Shown here: positions 18,697 through 27,404 of the stretch, one piece after another | How positions within the stretch are numbered: the first letter of the stretch is position 1 | Layout: every line of letters starts with the position of its first letter | From: Mycobacterium pinniadriaticum | Lineage (GTDB): Bacteria; Actinomycetota; Actinomycetes; Mycobacteriales; Mycobacteriaceae | Assembly: GCF_026242045.1 (NCBI RefSeq) | Contig: NZ_JAPJDO010000010.1 | Span: 62,001 to 126,000 of the forward strand | DNA length: 64,000 bases | Reading direction: 5' to 3' | Made by a program: the position numbers and the translations under genes | Notes under the pieces: generated by a model | What the model was told of the DNA's origin: nothing | The model's database searches: none | Seen by the model: only the letters and a program-made list of their open reading frames with translations

Positions 18697-19998
18697 ATGG
18701 CCAAGGCGAAGCAGAAACGTCGGGCCGCGGGTGAGGGTGGGTTGTTCCTCCGCGGTGACGGCATGTGGGTGGGTAGCGTCGAGATCCCCACGACAGACGG
18801 TAGTCGACGCCAAAAGCGGGTGTACTCAAAGGATTACAACAAGTGCGCCGAGAAGAAACGCGAACTCGAGGACGCTGTCCGTGACGGGGTGATCCCCAAC
18901 GCGTCGACGACGGTCGGTCGTTGGTTGACTGAGTGGCTCACCGACATCAAGGGTCCGCGGGTGCGGCCGAACACCCGGAAGTTCTACGAAGAGGCCATCC
19001 GGCTGCACATCACCCCGCAGATTGGGAAGAAACGTCTCGACCGGCTCACCCCGGCGGATGTCCGGATGATGCTGGGCGCGATCGCGACGTCGCGGAACAA
19101 GCAGCGCGCACACCAAACCCTGAACCTGGCGTTGAAGGCTGCGGTGAAGGACGGCATGATCCGGCGCAACGTCTGCGAGGTGGTGGACAAGCCGCGGCAC
19201 CTGGCCGCCGAACGTCCGCCGTTCACCTTCGACGAGGCGCAAGCCATCATCCGAGCGGCGATCGAGATCGAGGCCGAACGCGGCCCTGGTGAGCCGGCGA
19301 TCGCGACCCGGTGGGCAGCGGCGTTCCTGTCCGGTGCGCGCAAGGCCGAACTGTGCGGCCTGGAACTCGACCGCCTCGACCTCGACAACGGGCTGTTCGA
19401 CTTCTCCTGGCAGCTCCAGCAGCTGACCAAGGTCCACGGCTGCGGAGAGCCTGTCGACGGTGTGCACCCGTGCGAGGTCAACCGGGCCCGCCGGAAACGC
19501 GCCGCCTACTGCCCGCAAGCGCGGTGGAACTTCGAGGACGGCTTCGACTACCGCGAGTGCTACAAGAGCCTGGTGTGGACCCGTCCGAAGACCAAGACCG
19601 GCGTCCGGATCGTCCCGATCATCGACCCACTGCTGGAGATGGTCCGCTGGCACGTCGAGAACGACCACGAGCCGAATCCACACGGCCTCGTCTGGCACTG
19701 GCCCGACGGCAGGCCGATCTCGCCGACCGACGACTTCGAGCTGTGGCAGCAGGTGTTGCGTCGCGCCGGCATCCCCGACGAATCCGCGGCAACACTGCAC
19801 TCGGCCCGCCACTCGACCGCGACAATGCTCCAGGCCGCCGGCGTCCCCGAGGAAGTCCGGATGCAGATCATGGGCCAAAGCTCGGCGGCCGCACACCGCG
19901 GCTACGTGCACATCGACCAGACACAGACCCGGGCCGCGCTCCTGAACTTGGCTCCGCTACTTGCTCTCGACGAGCACGGCACCGACGAGCACGATTAG
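18697..19998 (+). CDS. int: Tyrosine integrase
   Basis: 433 residues. Phage-type recombinase: N-terminal arm-binding region (AAGEGGLFLRGDGMW), SAM-like core-binding domain (about 70-160) and catalytic domain with Arg in SGARKAEL (about 214), Lys in TKTGVR (about 300), HSARHS (about 368), and the nucleophile Tyr403 in HRGYVHID. Contains an unusual Cys-bearing insertion (VHGCGEPVDGVHPCEVN) within the catalytic domain, seen in other actinophage integrases. Located 1.6 kb from attL in tRNA-Lys, which it presumably uses as attB. Confidence 0.96.
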   Translation: MAKAKQKRRAAGEGGLFLRGDGMWVGSVEIPTTDGSRRQKRVYSKDYNKCAEKKRELEDAVRDGVIPNASTTVGRWLTEWLTDIKGPRVRPNTRKFYEEAIRLHITPQIGKKRLDRLTPADVRMMLGAIATSRNKQRAHQTLNLALKAAVKDGMIRRNVCEVVDKPRHLAAERPPFTFDEAQAIIRAAIEIEAERGPGEPAIATRWAAAFLSGARKAELCGLELDRLDLDNGLFDFSWQLQQLTKVHGCGEPVDGVHPCEVNRARRKRAAYCPQARWNFEDGFDYRECYKSLVWTRPKTKTGVRIVPIIDPLLEMVRWHVENDHEPNPHGLVWHWPDGRPISPTDDFELWQQVLRRAGIPDESAATLHSARHSTATMLQAAGVPEEVRMQIMGQSSAAAHRGYVHIDQTQTRAALLNLAPLLALDEHGTDEHD

Positions 19999-20024
19999 GC
20001 CGGCGGCGGCGAAGTGGCGAGCCG

Positions 20025-20447
20025 TCACGGCGGGGTTGTCGGGTTTGAGCACTGACCGCCTGCGACGACCTCGTTCTCGCCGAACGATGGCATTTTCGAC
20101 CTCGCGTCCAGGATCGCGGCGTCCAGATTCGGGCCGCGGCCGCCTGCCCACGCCTGCGTGACGGTGTTCAGGGTGTAGGCGACGCACCCGTACTGGGTTG
20201 CGGTCGCCAGTACGCAGCGCCGGCCATTGCTGCGCTGGTTGCATTCGTCGAGCGCGATCTGCGTGGCCTGGTCCGGGTTGCCGGCGGCGCCGTAGGTTCC
20301 GATACCGGCTTCCGGTGAGATGGCGAGTGCGATCCAGTCTTCACCGAAGGGGTCTTCTGGGCTGGCCTGCGCAGTTGTGGCGGACGACGGAAGGTACAAG
20401 AAGCACAACACCAGCGCAGTCGCGGCGGCGCAGATCCTCCGACCCAT
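20025..20447 (-). CDS. Secreted DUF4189 protein
   Basis: 140 residues with a signal peptide (MGRRICAAATALVLCFLYLP). The mature part matches the DUF4189 pattern: WIALAISPEAG, then Cys-containing segments (ALDECNQRS, GRRCVLA, YGCVAY) and a final Cys, probably two disulfides. Starts 4 bases after the stop of the PASTA lipoprotein, so the two exported proteins are coexpressed. In a prophage, convergent to int and away from lytic genes, they are candidates for lysogenic conversion. Confidence 0.85.
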   Translation of the reverse strand: MGRRICAAATALVLCFLYLPSSATTAQASPEDPFGEDWIALAISPEAGIGTYGAAGNPDQATQIALDECNQRSNGRRCVLATATQYGCVAYTLNTVTQAWAGGRGPNLDAAILDARSKMPSFGENEVVAGGQCSNPTTPP

Positions 20448-20451
20448 CCGA

Positions 20452-20865
20452 CTAGTCCTTGTAGACCTTGACGATGACGGGGGAGCCCGCGTCCACGGTG
20501 GTGCCGGGTGCGGGTTCGATGCTGACGACTGTCCAGTTCTTGGCCAGTATCACCATGGAGTACTTCGGGTTCGCTGAGGCCAGCTCGACGTTGGTCAGGC
20601 CCAGTCCTTCGAGTCGCGCGCGTGCGATCTCGGCGTTCTGACCGGTGACGTCGGGAATCGTGATACCTGCGGGCGCGGCGTCCGGCGTATCGACCGGCAC
20701 CGGGGTCAGCGGTGCGTGCGTGGTGGCCGACGCCGTGTACACAGGTGTTGCGGTGGTTGAGGTGACCGTGACGGTCTGTGCTGGTGTGGTGGTCGCGCCG
20801 CACGCCGACAGGGCTATGCACGAGAGTGAGATAGCGGCAATGGTGAGCTTCCCCCTCATTTCCAT
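20452..20865 (-). CDS. PASTA-domain lipoprotein
   Basis: 137 residues from the ATG at 20865. Lipoprotein signal with lipobox LSAC (SLSCIALSACGATT), a Thr/Ala/Pro-rich linker, then one PASTA domain (ITIPDVTGQNAEIARARL ... SIEPAPGTTVDAGSPVIVKV). PASTA domains in actinobacteria bind muropeptides on PknB and penicillin-binding proteins; a stand-alone one on a prophage could compete for cell-wall ligands. That role is inference. Confidence 0.87.
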   Translation of the reverse strand: MEMRGKLTIAAISLSCIALSACGATTTPAQTVTVTSTTATPVYTASATTHAPLTPVPVDTPDAAPAGITIPDVTGQNAEIARARLEGLGLTNVELASANPKYSMVILAKNWTVVSIEPAPGTTVDAGSPVIVKVYKD

Positions 20866-20993
20866 CAGCGGATCGTAGCGCCTTCCTCGCGCCCAGGTGG
20901 GTACGTCGGGGTGAGTAGCGGATGTCACATCGGCTGCATATTCTGCGATTTCCCAACTAGTTCACAGACGAGCTAAGTAAATGGGGGCGCGGC

Positions 20994-21173
20994 ATGGAAG
21001 AGATCGACGCGGTACACGACCAGATACTCGCGGTGTTGGAAACGATTCCCCCGCAGGGCTGGTCACTTGGTGAGGCGACGTTCGTCTTGACCACCCTTCG
21101 GCGGCTTGCGTCCGCTCGTGAGTGCGGCGGCAACGTGGTCAGCCTTTCTAGCCGGCGTCGGCGACGTTGTTAG
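20994..21173 (+). CDS. Small ORF antisense to the 3' end of the putative repressor
   Basis: 59 residues, ATG preceded by GGGGGCG. The first 42 residues (IDAVHDQILAVLETIPPQGW...) look like a real helical protein; the end is Arg-rich. It overlaps the minus-strand gene at 21063-21542 by 111 bases on the opposite strand, so either its last third or the repressor's tail is under double constraint. No family recognised. Confidence 0.45.
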   Translation: MEEIDAVHDQILAVLETIPPQGWSLGEATFVLTTLRRLASARECGGNVVSLSSRRRRRC

Positions 21174-21542
21174 TGCTGCCCTGGCGATCGCGACGAGCGC
21201 GTCCTGCATCTCGGGGCTGAGCCGGTCGACGTCGGCGGGTAGTCGCATCGCCAGGTTTGATCCGGTCGTGACGGTTATGCCGAGGCTTTTGGCGTAGGCG
21301 AGGACGATGGCGGTCTCTGAGACCCTCAGCGCGAGGGCCATCCCCGTGATGGTCTTGGCGTCTTTCGGGAACTGTTTCGGCGGGTGGATTGACAGCTCTT
21401 GGAAGGTCTGGAACTTGACGCGCTGTCCGGAGTCTTCGGCGAGGTCTCGGACGGACTTTCCGGCGTCGAGGGCGGATCGGATCAGTTCCTTGATGGTCGG
21501 CACATCAAAACTCTGATCGGGGGTCGGACCGGCGTCCACCAT
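21063..21542 (-). CDS. Putative immunity repressor
   Basis: 159 residues. Position is the main argument: the leftward gene divergent from a Cro-like HTH gene, with symmetric sites between. The N-terminal half (PTIKELIRSALDAGKSVRDL, then TITGMALALRVSETAIVLAY) has helices spaced like an atypical HTH plus a nucleoid-type helper region; the C-terminal half (LSPEMQDALVAIARAAL) could oligomerise. No SOS-cleavage protease domain is seen. Assignment inferred from context. Confidence 0.6.
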   Translation of the reverse strand: MVDAGPTPDQSFDVPTIKELIRSALDAGKSVRDLAEDSGQRVKFQTFQELSIHPPKQFPKDAKTITGMALALRVSETAIVLAYAKSLGITVTTGSNLAMRLPADVDRLSPEMQDALVAIARAALTTSPTPARKADHVAAALTSGRKPPKGGQDERRLTK

Positions 21543-21738
21543 CCAGCACTCCCTCCCGTCTACCAGTGCTTGACGCCCAATCTACCCCCGGCCGTCTACC
21601 AATTGGTACGCCACCCGGGTAGCTATCGACGCAGGCAGGGAAAGAACATCTGTGTAATTCCTTGCGCATCGGCTACCAGTAGCCACATAATTGACCCGTA
21701 GTGCTTGACAGATAGACGGCTACTAGGGGACACTCAAA
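21543..21738. promoter_or_regulatory. Divergent promoter/operator region of the lysogeny switch
   Basis: Contains the palindromes TACCAATTGGTA (21597-21608) and GGCTAC-CA-GTAGCC (21671-21684), a CGTCTACCA pair (21557, 21593) and a direct repeat AGTGCTTGAC (21565-21574 and 21700-21709), the second overlapping a TTGACA -35-like element ahead of the Cro-like gene. The repeated CTACCA core suggests one protein binding several sites on both sides. Confidence 0.65.
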
Positions 21739-22026
21739 ATGAACAAGCGGAAACGATGGCCCAAGGGGACATGGATGCGGTTGCGGAGCCCAGCGACGCT
21801 GCGGGCGCTGATGGAGCAGGACAAGTTCTCGCTCGGTCGCCTCGCCCGCTACGCCGGATGTTCCAAGGGCTTCATCTCTCACCTACTGTCCGGGCGCCGC
21901 TCCAGCTGCACTCCGGAACTCGCCACCCGCATCGCGGAGGCACTCAACGTGCCCATCGAGATTCTTTTCGACCCACGGATGTCCCCCGCCGGGGTACAAA
22001 CCGACAAGGAACAGGTGCCGGCATGA
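21739..22026 (+). CDS. XRE-family HTH regulator (Cro-like)
   Basis: 95 residues. HTH of the XRE class: FSLGRLARYAGCSKGFISHL followed by SGRRSSCTPELATRIAEALN. First gene of the rightward operon and divergent from the putative repressor, so it most likely acts as Cro. Its stop overlaps the next ATG (ATGA). Confidence 0.85.
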   Translation: MNKRKRWPKGTWMRLRSPATLRALMEQDKFSLGRLARYAGCSKGFISHLLSGRRSSCTPELATRIAEALNVPIEILFDPRMSPAGVQTDKEQVPA

Positions 22027-22907
22027 CCGATATCCGCATTCCTGAGAGTGATCCACCCACCGAGTACTTCGCCGCCCTGGAGCGCACCACCCCAATCGTT
22101 CAGGCGTCCGCCGACGGCGCGCCGACAACGACCTCTATGCGAGTCGCCAACGGAACGCGCAATGAGCATCGCGCGGTCCTCCAGCTGATCCGCGAGAACA
22201 TGGCCGACTTCGAGGAGTTCGGAGGGGTCGCATTTGAAGTGGAACCCTTTGATACCGCTGGCGGCGTCCAGCACCGCCGGGTCGCGATTCTCAATGAGGA
22301 ACACGCGACCCTCCTGCTGACGTACATGCGGAACAACGAGGTCGTCAAGGACTTCAAGAAGCGCCTTGTCCGGGAATTTGCGGCGCTACGTCGCGCCGCC
22401 TCCGAGGTCCGGCCCCTCACTCCACTGGAATACGCGCGGAAGCTGGTCGATGCCGAGGAGCGTGTCGAGGCCGCGACCACACGGGCCGAGCAGGCTGAGC
22501 AGCGCGCCGAAATCGAGAGTCGGCACCGCCGCGCTATCGAAGGCGGCGACGGAATTCTCCTGACCGACTTCGGCAAGAAGTACTTCTCCGAAGTTCGGCA
22601 CACCGACTTCTTCGAACACCTCTACGCCAAGAAGTGGCTGATCGACCAGCGCGGCGGCCGCGTCCTACCCAACGGCGATGTTCGCAACGGCCACGACCAC
22701 GGAAAGCCGACCTACAAGGGCCGCCCCTTCATCTATGAGCACGACACCGGAAATCACGGCGGCAAGCGCCGATTCCAACCGCGCGTCAGGCCGCAGCGAG
22801 AAATCGAATTCCGGGATGCCCTTGCGGCCGAGGGCCTTCCGGTCAACACGCATAGCACCGGGCTCGTATTGATCAGCAACGACGAATTGAAAGCGGTGAG
22901 TTCGTGA
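22023..22907 (+). CDS. Rha-type phage regulatory protein / antirepressor
   Basis: 294 residues. N-terminal Rha-like domain (VANGTRNEHRAVLQLIRENM, then VAILNEEHATLLLTYMRNNE and VKDFKKRLVREFAALRR), a coiled-coil-prone middle (EERVEAATTRAEQAEQRAEI) and a C-terminal ANT/KilA-C-like part (LLTDFGKKYFSEVRHTDFFE). Such proteins antagonise the repressor during induction. Coupled to the Cro-like gene by a 4-base overlap. Confidence 0.85.
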   Translation: MTDIRIPESDPPTEYFAALERTTPIVQASADGAPTTTSMRVANGTRNEHRAVLQLIRENMADFEEFGGVAFEVEPFDTAGGVQHRRVAILNEEHATLLLTYMRNNEVVKDFKKRLVREFAALRRAASEVRPLTPLEYARKLVDAEERVEAATTRAEQAEQRAEIESRHRRAIEGGDGILLTDFGKKYFSEVRHTDFFEHLYAKKWLIDQRGGRVLPNGDVRNGHDHGKPTYKGRPFIYEHDTGNHGGKRRFQPRVRPQREIEFRDALAAEGLPVNTHSTGLVLISNDELKAVSS

Positions 22908-23107
22908 GCCATCGACCGAAGCACCGCCGACAGGCATGGCAGCGCCGCGTCGACCGCGTGCTCAACCACCAGCCGGCCGACCCAAGTAACCGGACACGGC
23001 GGGGCAAGCGTGCCCGGTACTGCCTGAACTGCCACACCGTGTTCAAGACCGCGCCGGCCGGCCGCATCCATGTGTTTCTCCGTAGCTGCTTCAAGGCGGC
23101 AGCGTGA
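22904..23107 (+). CDS. Small basic protein with a Cys pair
   Basis: 67 residues, GTG start overlapping the previous stop. Strongly basic (RRVDRVLNHQP, RRGKRARYCLNCHTVF); the CLNC knuckle plus later His and Cys may bind zinc. Probably nucleic-acid-binding; no family named. Confidence 0.7.
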   Translation: MSHRPKHRRQAWQRRVDRVLNHQPADPSNRTRRGKRARYCLNCHTVFKTAPAGRIHVFLRSCFKAAA

Positions 23108-23322
23108 TGGCCGACCTCGTTGATCGCCCCGCCAAGCGGCTGTACTCGCGCGCCGGCGCGGCCGCATACCTGGAGAAGTCGACGAGCGAGATCGACAAGA
23201 TGATCCGCCGCGGTGAACTGCTGGCCAAGCGTGATGGCCGCCGAATCGTGATCGACGTTCGCGAGCTGGACCGCTATGTCGATCGGCTGCCATCGCTGGA
23301 GCCAAAGCGGGCCGCGTCGTGA
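23107..23322 (+). CDS. Excisionase-like HTH_17 protein
   Basis: 71 residues. MerR/Xis-type winged helix: YSRAGAAAYLEKSTSEIDKM followed by RRGELLAKRDGRRIVIDVRE and LDRYVDRL. Size and early-operon position fit the recombination directionality factor that would pair with the integrase, but such proteins can also be transcription regulators. ATG overlaps the previous stop. Confidence 0.8.
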   Translation: MADLVDRPAKRLYSRAGAAAYLEKSTSEIDKMIRRGELLAKRDGRRIVIDVRELDRYVDRLPSLEPKRAAS

Positions 23323-24293
23323 GCGCCGCGAGGGGTGTCGTTGTCGAGCTGGCGAAGCTGGCTGGCGTTCTGGCTGCTGGGGTCTTTCACCGTGGCTTGA
23401 ATGCGTTGGTGCCCAGTGCGGCCGAGCGGCGCGCGCGGGTGCTCAACGGGCATCAGCCGATTCGCAGTGCGTACACGATCGCTGATGTTGAGGCGAAGCG
23501 TTGGCCGCGGAAGTGTTTCCGAGGCGGTGACTGCCCTGCGGGCTGTGACCGGTCGGGCCAGACCTGCGGTCCGTATCGAACTGATGTCCTGAATTCGATG
23601 ACGAGCGACGCCGCGCGGGACGGTCTCTACGACTTGGTCAACGGCTTCGTCGACACGACGAGCCCCACAGTCCCCCCTTTTGATACAGGTAGGTGCGGTC
23701 CGGACGGGGTTGATGGCTCAGTGGTTGCGGCGCACGAGGTTCCGGACGCCTCGCCGTTGACCACTGAGCCATCCGTAACCTGCGAGTACTGCGGGCGCGG
23801 CGGCCGCGTGACAACCCACCGTCCGGGTTGCCTCGGTGCTGACTGCTGCTGCGACGGAGCGGCCTACACGGTCCGCCGTCACCCCTTCCTGATCCACCGT
23901 GACTGCCCCGTCCACTCAGGACCTCACGGTGAGTACCCCGACGTCGACCCCCGCGCGGTCATCACCGGTGGCCGCCGCGACTGGTCGGGTGTCGGAACCT
24001 CACAATCGTCCGCTGGTCACTCGCCGTTCCCGGCGGACACCGCCCCGAGTCTCATCGAGTCCAGCGCATGCGCTGGAGGCTCGGGGCACCCAACTTCCCC
24101 GGAGGGTGAGCAGTCCGCCGGCGTCGGTGTAGCCGGGCCCGGCGCCGGCGTGGCTGCGGGGCACGCCCTCGAAGTGGCGGCGAATGTGCGGCGCACGCGG
24201 ATCACGCTGCGACGTCACTTCAACTTCCGGACTCTCGGCATTCCGGTCCCCGAGGAACTGATCACCGAGGCCGCCAAGGACCTCTTGAAGTAA
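23319..24293 (+). CDS. Cys-rich phage protein of unknown function
   Basis: 324 residues, GTG start. Several Cys clusters (CFRGGDCPAGCDRSGQTC; CEYCGRGG; CLGADCCCDG) suggest two or more metal sites, separated by Pro/Ser/Gly-rich linkers; C-terminal helix near VPEELITEAAKDLLK. No domain recognised. A GC-rich inverted repeat (GGCCCCG/CGGGGCC, 24298-24326) follows the stop and may attenuate transcription. Confidence 0.7.
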   Translation: MSAARGVVVELAKLAGVLAAGVFHRGLNALVPSAAERRARVLNGHQPIRSAYTIADVEAKRWPRKCFRGGDCPAGCDRSGQTCGPYRTDVLNSMTSDAARDGLYDLVNGFVDTTSPTVPPFDTGRCGPDGVDGSVVAAHEVPDASPLTTEPSVTCEYCGRGGRVTTHRPGCLGADCCCDGAAYTVRRHPFLIHRDCPVHSGPHGEYPDVDPRAVITGGRRDWSGVGTSQSSAGHSPFPADTAPSLIESSACAGGSGHPTSPEGEQSAGVGVAGPGAGVAAGHALEVAANVRRTRITLRRHFNFRTLGIPVPEELITEAAKDLLK

Positions 24294-24358
24294 GAGCGGC
24301 CCCGTGCCGCGTCACCGGCCGGGGCCACAACACCCACAACAGGAACAGGAGCCCTGAA

Positions 24359-24661
24359 GTGAGCACACCCAGCGTAACCCAACCGGCTTGGCGGTTACAG
24401 GACCGCGATGACGCCGGACCGGCCGTCGACGCTCACGTCGGCCGCTTCATCGTCGCTACCGCATACCAAACGGATAGCGGCGAATGGCACACGTACATCC
24501 CGATCCACACCAGAGACGCAATCGGCTGGCCCGACGACCAGGTGAACACGTTCACCCTGACGTACGGGTCCGCTTCAAGCGCCAGCGGACGCGACCAGGC
24601 TGTTGCTGTCGCGGAACTTGTTGCCCGCCTTTACGTCGCGATGGGCGGGCAGGAGGCGTGA
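24359..24661 (+). CDS. Phage hypothetical protein
   Basis: 100 residues, GTG start after AGGAACAGGAG. Soluble, mixed alpha/beta look (RFIVATAYQTDSGEWHTYIP). No family recognised. Stop overlaps the next GTG. Confidence 0.7.
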   Translation: MSTPSVTQPAWRLQDRDDAGPAVDAHVGRFIVATAYQTDSGEWHTYIPIHTRDAIGWPDDQVNTFTLTYGSASSASGRDQAVAVAELVARLYVAMGGQEA

Positions 24662-24786
24662 GCGCGATCCTCCAGTTCTTTGTCGAGCTGATCGGGACGC
24701 TGATTCTGGTCGGTGTGGCCGCCGGTGCTGCGGTGGCCGGCGCGCTCAACGCCGCTGACAGTCTGGTGCAGCGGAGGCGCCCGTGA
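24658..24786 (+). CDS. Small membrane protein
   Basis: 42 residues, GTG start overlapping the previous stop. One membrane segment (LIGTLILVGVAAGAAVAGAL) and a basic C-terminus (VQRRRP). Too small for assignment; followed by a second membrane protein with a 4-base overlap. Confidence 0.65.
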   Translation: MSAILQFFVELIGTLILVGVAAGAAVAGALNAADSLVQRRRP

Positions 24787-25196
24787 GGAATCTCCGGTTG
24801 TTCCTGTTCGCGCTTGCCATGGGCGCTGGTGTCGGTGGGGGGATCATCTGGTTGGGCCGGCCGCAATTTGTTGTTGCTGCCATCGTGATCGCTGTCGCGG
24901 CGATGGGGTGGGGATTCACCGCGAGTAGGCGGAGCCGGCGAATCCAGCAGGAGACATGGATGCCCCCCGCAGGGATCGGCACTTTGATCTTCGACGTCAA
25001 GCCCCGCAGCGATCGCAGTGGGCTTGGTTGCCCGCGGTGCCCGGCCGCTGGTTTCTTCGCGCACCGCTGCGTCGACGGCACGATCCGGCCCGGCGCGCTT
25101 GATTCCCTGGCCGAGAGTGTGCCGATGGGCATCTTCCTGCCCGACCCCGACGACCCAGACCTCGACCTGCCCTTCAAGATCGGAGCAGCAGAGTGA
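24783..25196 (+). CDS. Membrane protein, two predicted helices
   Basis: 137 residues, GTG start. Two N-terminal hydrophobic helices (LFLFALAMGAGVGGGIIWL and FVVAAIVIAVAAMGWGF) followed by a cytoplasmic part with a CPRCPAAGFFAHRC segment. Unknown function; coupled to the neighbouring small membrane protein, possibly as a pair. Confidence 0.7.
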   Translation: MRNLRLFLFALAMGAGVGGGIIWLGRPQFVVAAIVIAVAAMGWGFTASRRSRRIQQETWMPPAGIGTLIFDVKPRSDRSGLGCPRCPAAGFFAHRCVDGTIRPGALDSLAESVPMGIFLPDPDDPDLDLPFKIGAAE

Positions 25197-26110
25197 CCGC
25201 CGCGGTGATCACTGCACCGCCGGAGGACGACGGTCTGCACCCCGGCATCAGTGACAACAGCTATCACGCTGACCGGGAGAGCTTGTCGTCGTCGGGTGCC
25301 CGACGGTTGCTGTCGACGTGCCCGGCCAAATTCCACCACGAGCAGTCCCAGCCGCCGAAACCGAAGGCTGTCTACGACTTCGGGCACCTGGTGCACCACG
25401 AGGTTCTCGGCGAGGGCGCTGAACTCGTGATCCTGGTTCCAGAAGTGCACGGCGTCAAGGCGGACGGCAAGCCATCGGAGAAGCCGACCGCAACGACCAT
25501 GTGGAAAGACGCTGAAGCAGAGGCGCGATCGCGTGGCGCCGTGCCGGTGCACGTCGCCGACTACCTGGTCGCCCGGGCGATGCGTGAGCAGGTGTACGCC
25601 CACCCGATTGCCCGGAAGCTGCTCGAGCATGGCTACCCCGAACTTTCCGGGTACTGGCACGACCGCGCGACGGGGATCCGACTTCGGTATCGGCCGGACT
25701 TCCTCGCCGAACTGCCCGGCGGCCGGATCGTATGCGTCGACTACAAAAGCGCCGCCGACGCATCACCCGGCCACTTCGCCAAAGCATCCGCGGACTACGG
25801 CTACTTCCAACAGGATCCGTGGTACCGCGAGGGCCTGATCGCCAACGACATCACGGACGATCCCGCATTCGTGTTCATCGCCCAGGAGAAGGAACCTCCC
25901 TACCTGGTGTCGGTGCTCCAGCACCAGGCCGACGACGTCCAGCGCGGACGCGACCTCAACCGCATCGCCGTCGACCGCTACGCCCACTGCGTCGGTACCG
26001 GAGAGTGGCCCGGCTACGGCGACGGCACACACATCATCCGCATGCCCAGCTGGTTCGCCGCCCAGCACCAAGCGCGCGTCTCCGCGCTCACCCCACTCGT
26101 CGCCGCCTGA
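25193..26110 (+). CDS. RecE-like PD-(D/E)XK exonuclease
   Basis: 305 residues. Matches the phage/RecE exodeoxyribonuclease VIII C-terminal nuclease class: SSSGARRLLSTCPAKFHHE near the N-terminus, then the catalytic RYRPDFLAE ... IVCVDYKSA (Asp and DxK, about residues 167-184), and a helix with QQDPWYREGLI. Processes double-strand ends to give 3' single strands for the RecT-like protein encoded 10 bases downstream. Confidence 0.88.
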   Translation: MTAAVITAPPEDDGLHPGISDNSYHADRESLSSSGARRLLSTCPAKFHHEQSQPPKPKAVYDFGHLVHHEVLGEGAELVILVPEVHGVKADGKPSEKPTATTMWKDAEAEARSRGAVPVHVADYLVARAMREQVYAHPIARKLLEHGYPELSGYWHDRATGIRLRYRPDFLAELPGGRIVCVDYKSAADASPGHFAKASADYGYFQQDPWYREGLIANDITDDPAFVFIAQEKEPPYLVSVLQHQADDVQRGRDLNRIAVDRYAHCVGTGEWPGYGDGTHIIRMPSWFAAQHQARVSALTPLVAA

Positions 26111-26120
26111 AAGGAACACC

Positions 26121-27404
26121 GTGACTGCCGCTCTGGACGTCCGCCCCGACCCGCACCTGACACCCGTGCCGATGCGCCCGGCCGACGCCGCCATCGCCAT
26201 GCTCGAAGCCCACGCCCAGATGATGGACATGGCCTACAGCCTGGCCGTCAAGATGTGCAACACGAAACTGGTACCTACCAGATTCTTCAGGAAACCGGAG
26301 GACGCCACCGCGGCCATCCTTTACGGTGCCGAGCTCGGCTTGAACCCGATCCAGTCGCTGCAGCGGGTCATCCCCATCCACGGCATGCCGACGCTAGAAG
26401 CGCTGACCATGGTCGCGTTGCTCCACGCCCGCGGCTACACGATCAAGACGATCACCGAGTCGGAAACCGTCGCCGAAGTGCACGGCTGGAAACCGGGCCG
26501 CAGCCCCGATTCCGACCAGCCGGACGCGACCTGCGCCTACACGATCGAGCGCGCCATCAGGGCCCGCTACGTTCCGCAACCGGCCACCCCAGACTCCAAG
26601 ATGCGCCCCGAGGTCGACTCCGACTGGGTGACCGTCACTAAGAGCGGAGACGACTGGTCCAAGACATCGGTAGTCGGGAACATGCAGTACATCACCGACC
26701 CGACCTCGATGCTGCTCGCGAAGGCCCGCACAAAGGTGTGCAAGGAGATCGCCCCCGAGGTTCTCCTTGGGATCGCCTCCAGCACAGAAGATCAGCGTGA
26801 CAGCCGATTCGATGACGACGAGCCTGCCCGGGCCACCGCGGAGCGGGTGCAGGGTTCCGACGAGCCGATCACGGTCGATGAAGTCGACGTCAACGAACCC
26901 ACATCGCCGCCGGCGTCCCGGCTGGCGGACAAGATCAAACCTGCCCCGGACCCGCAGGAACCTACGGCGGAACCGGACGAGAGTGATCCCGAGCCCGCCC
27001 CGGAGTCCCAGGGCGACGTACCACCGCCTCCCGAACCTGAGTCCATGCCGGAACCGGCCACCAGTCCGCCGAAGGCGACCGCCAAGACGAAGACCGGCCA
27101 GGACAAGCCGACGATGACAGCGATGCGCCGATCGCTGGAGGGCCGACTGTTCAAACTGCTCGGACAACTCAAGGTCACCGATCGTGAGGACCGAATCCAC
27201 CTCTACCGCGCAACCCTCGAACGCCCCGACGTCAACTCCACCGACGACCTCGACGACGTCGAAGTCACCAGAGTCGCCGACCAGCTCTACAGGTGGCAGA
27301 AAGACGGCGTCGCCGACGACGAGATCCGCGAAATCCTCAACGCCGCAACCTATGCCGAAGAAAACAACACCGCCGACAGCGACCAGACACAGGAGCAATC
27401 GTGA
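26121..27404 (+). CDS. RecT-family single-strand annealing protein
   Basis: 427 residues, GTG start. RecT-like core in the first 240 residues (AILYGAELGLNPIQSLQRV, MPTLEALTMVALLHARGY, MLLAKARTKVCKEIAPEV), then a long acidic/Pro-rich linker and a C-terminal helical domain. Pairs with the RecE-like nuclease for homologous recombination or concatemer formation. The length beyond the usual about 300 residues is due to the disordered tail. Confidence 0.87.
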   Translation: MTAALDVRPDPHLTPVPMRPADAAIAMLEAHAQMMDMAYSLAVKMCNTKLVPTRFFRKPEDATAAILYGAELGLNPIQSLQRVIPIHGMPTLEALTMVALLHARGYTIKTITESETVAEVHGWKPGRSPDSDQPDATCAYTIERAIRARYVPQPATPDSKMRPEVDSDWVTVTKSGDDWSKTSVVGNMQYITDPTSMLLAKARTKVCKEIAPEVLLGIASSTEDQRDSRFDDDEPARATAERVQGSDEPITVDEVDVNEPTSPPASRLADKIKPAPDPQEPTAEPDESDPEPAPESQGDVPPPPEPESMPEPATSPPKATAKTKTGQDKPTMTAMRRSLEGRLFKLLGQLKVTDREDRIHLYRATLERPDVNSTDDLDDVEVTRVADQLYRWQKDGVADDEIREILNAATYAEENNTADSDQTQEQS

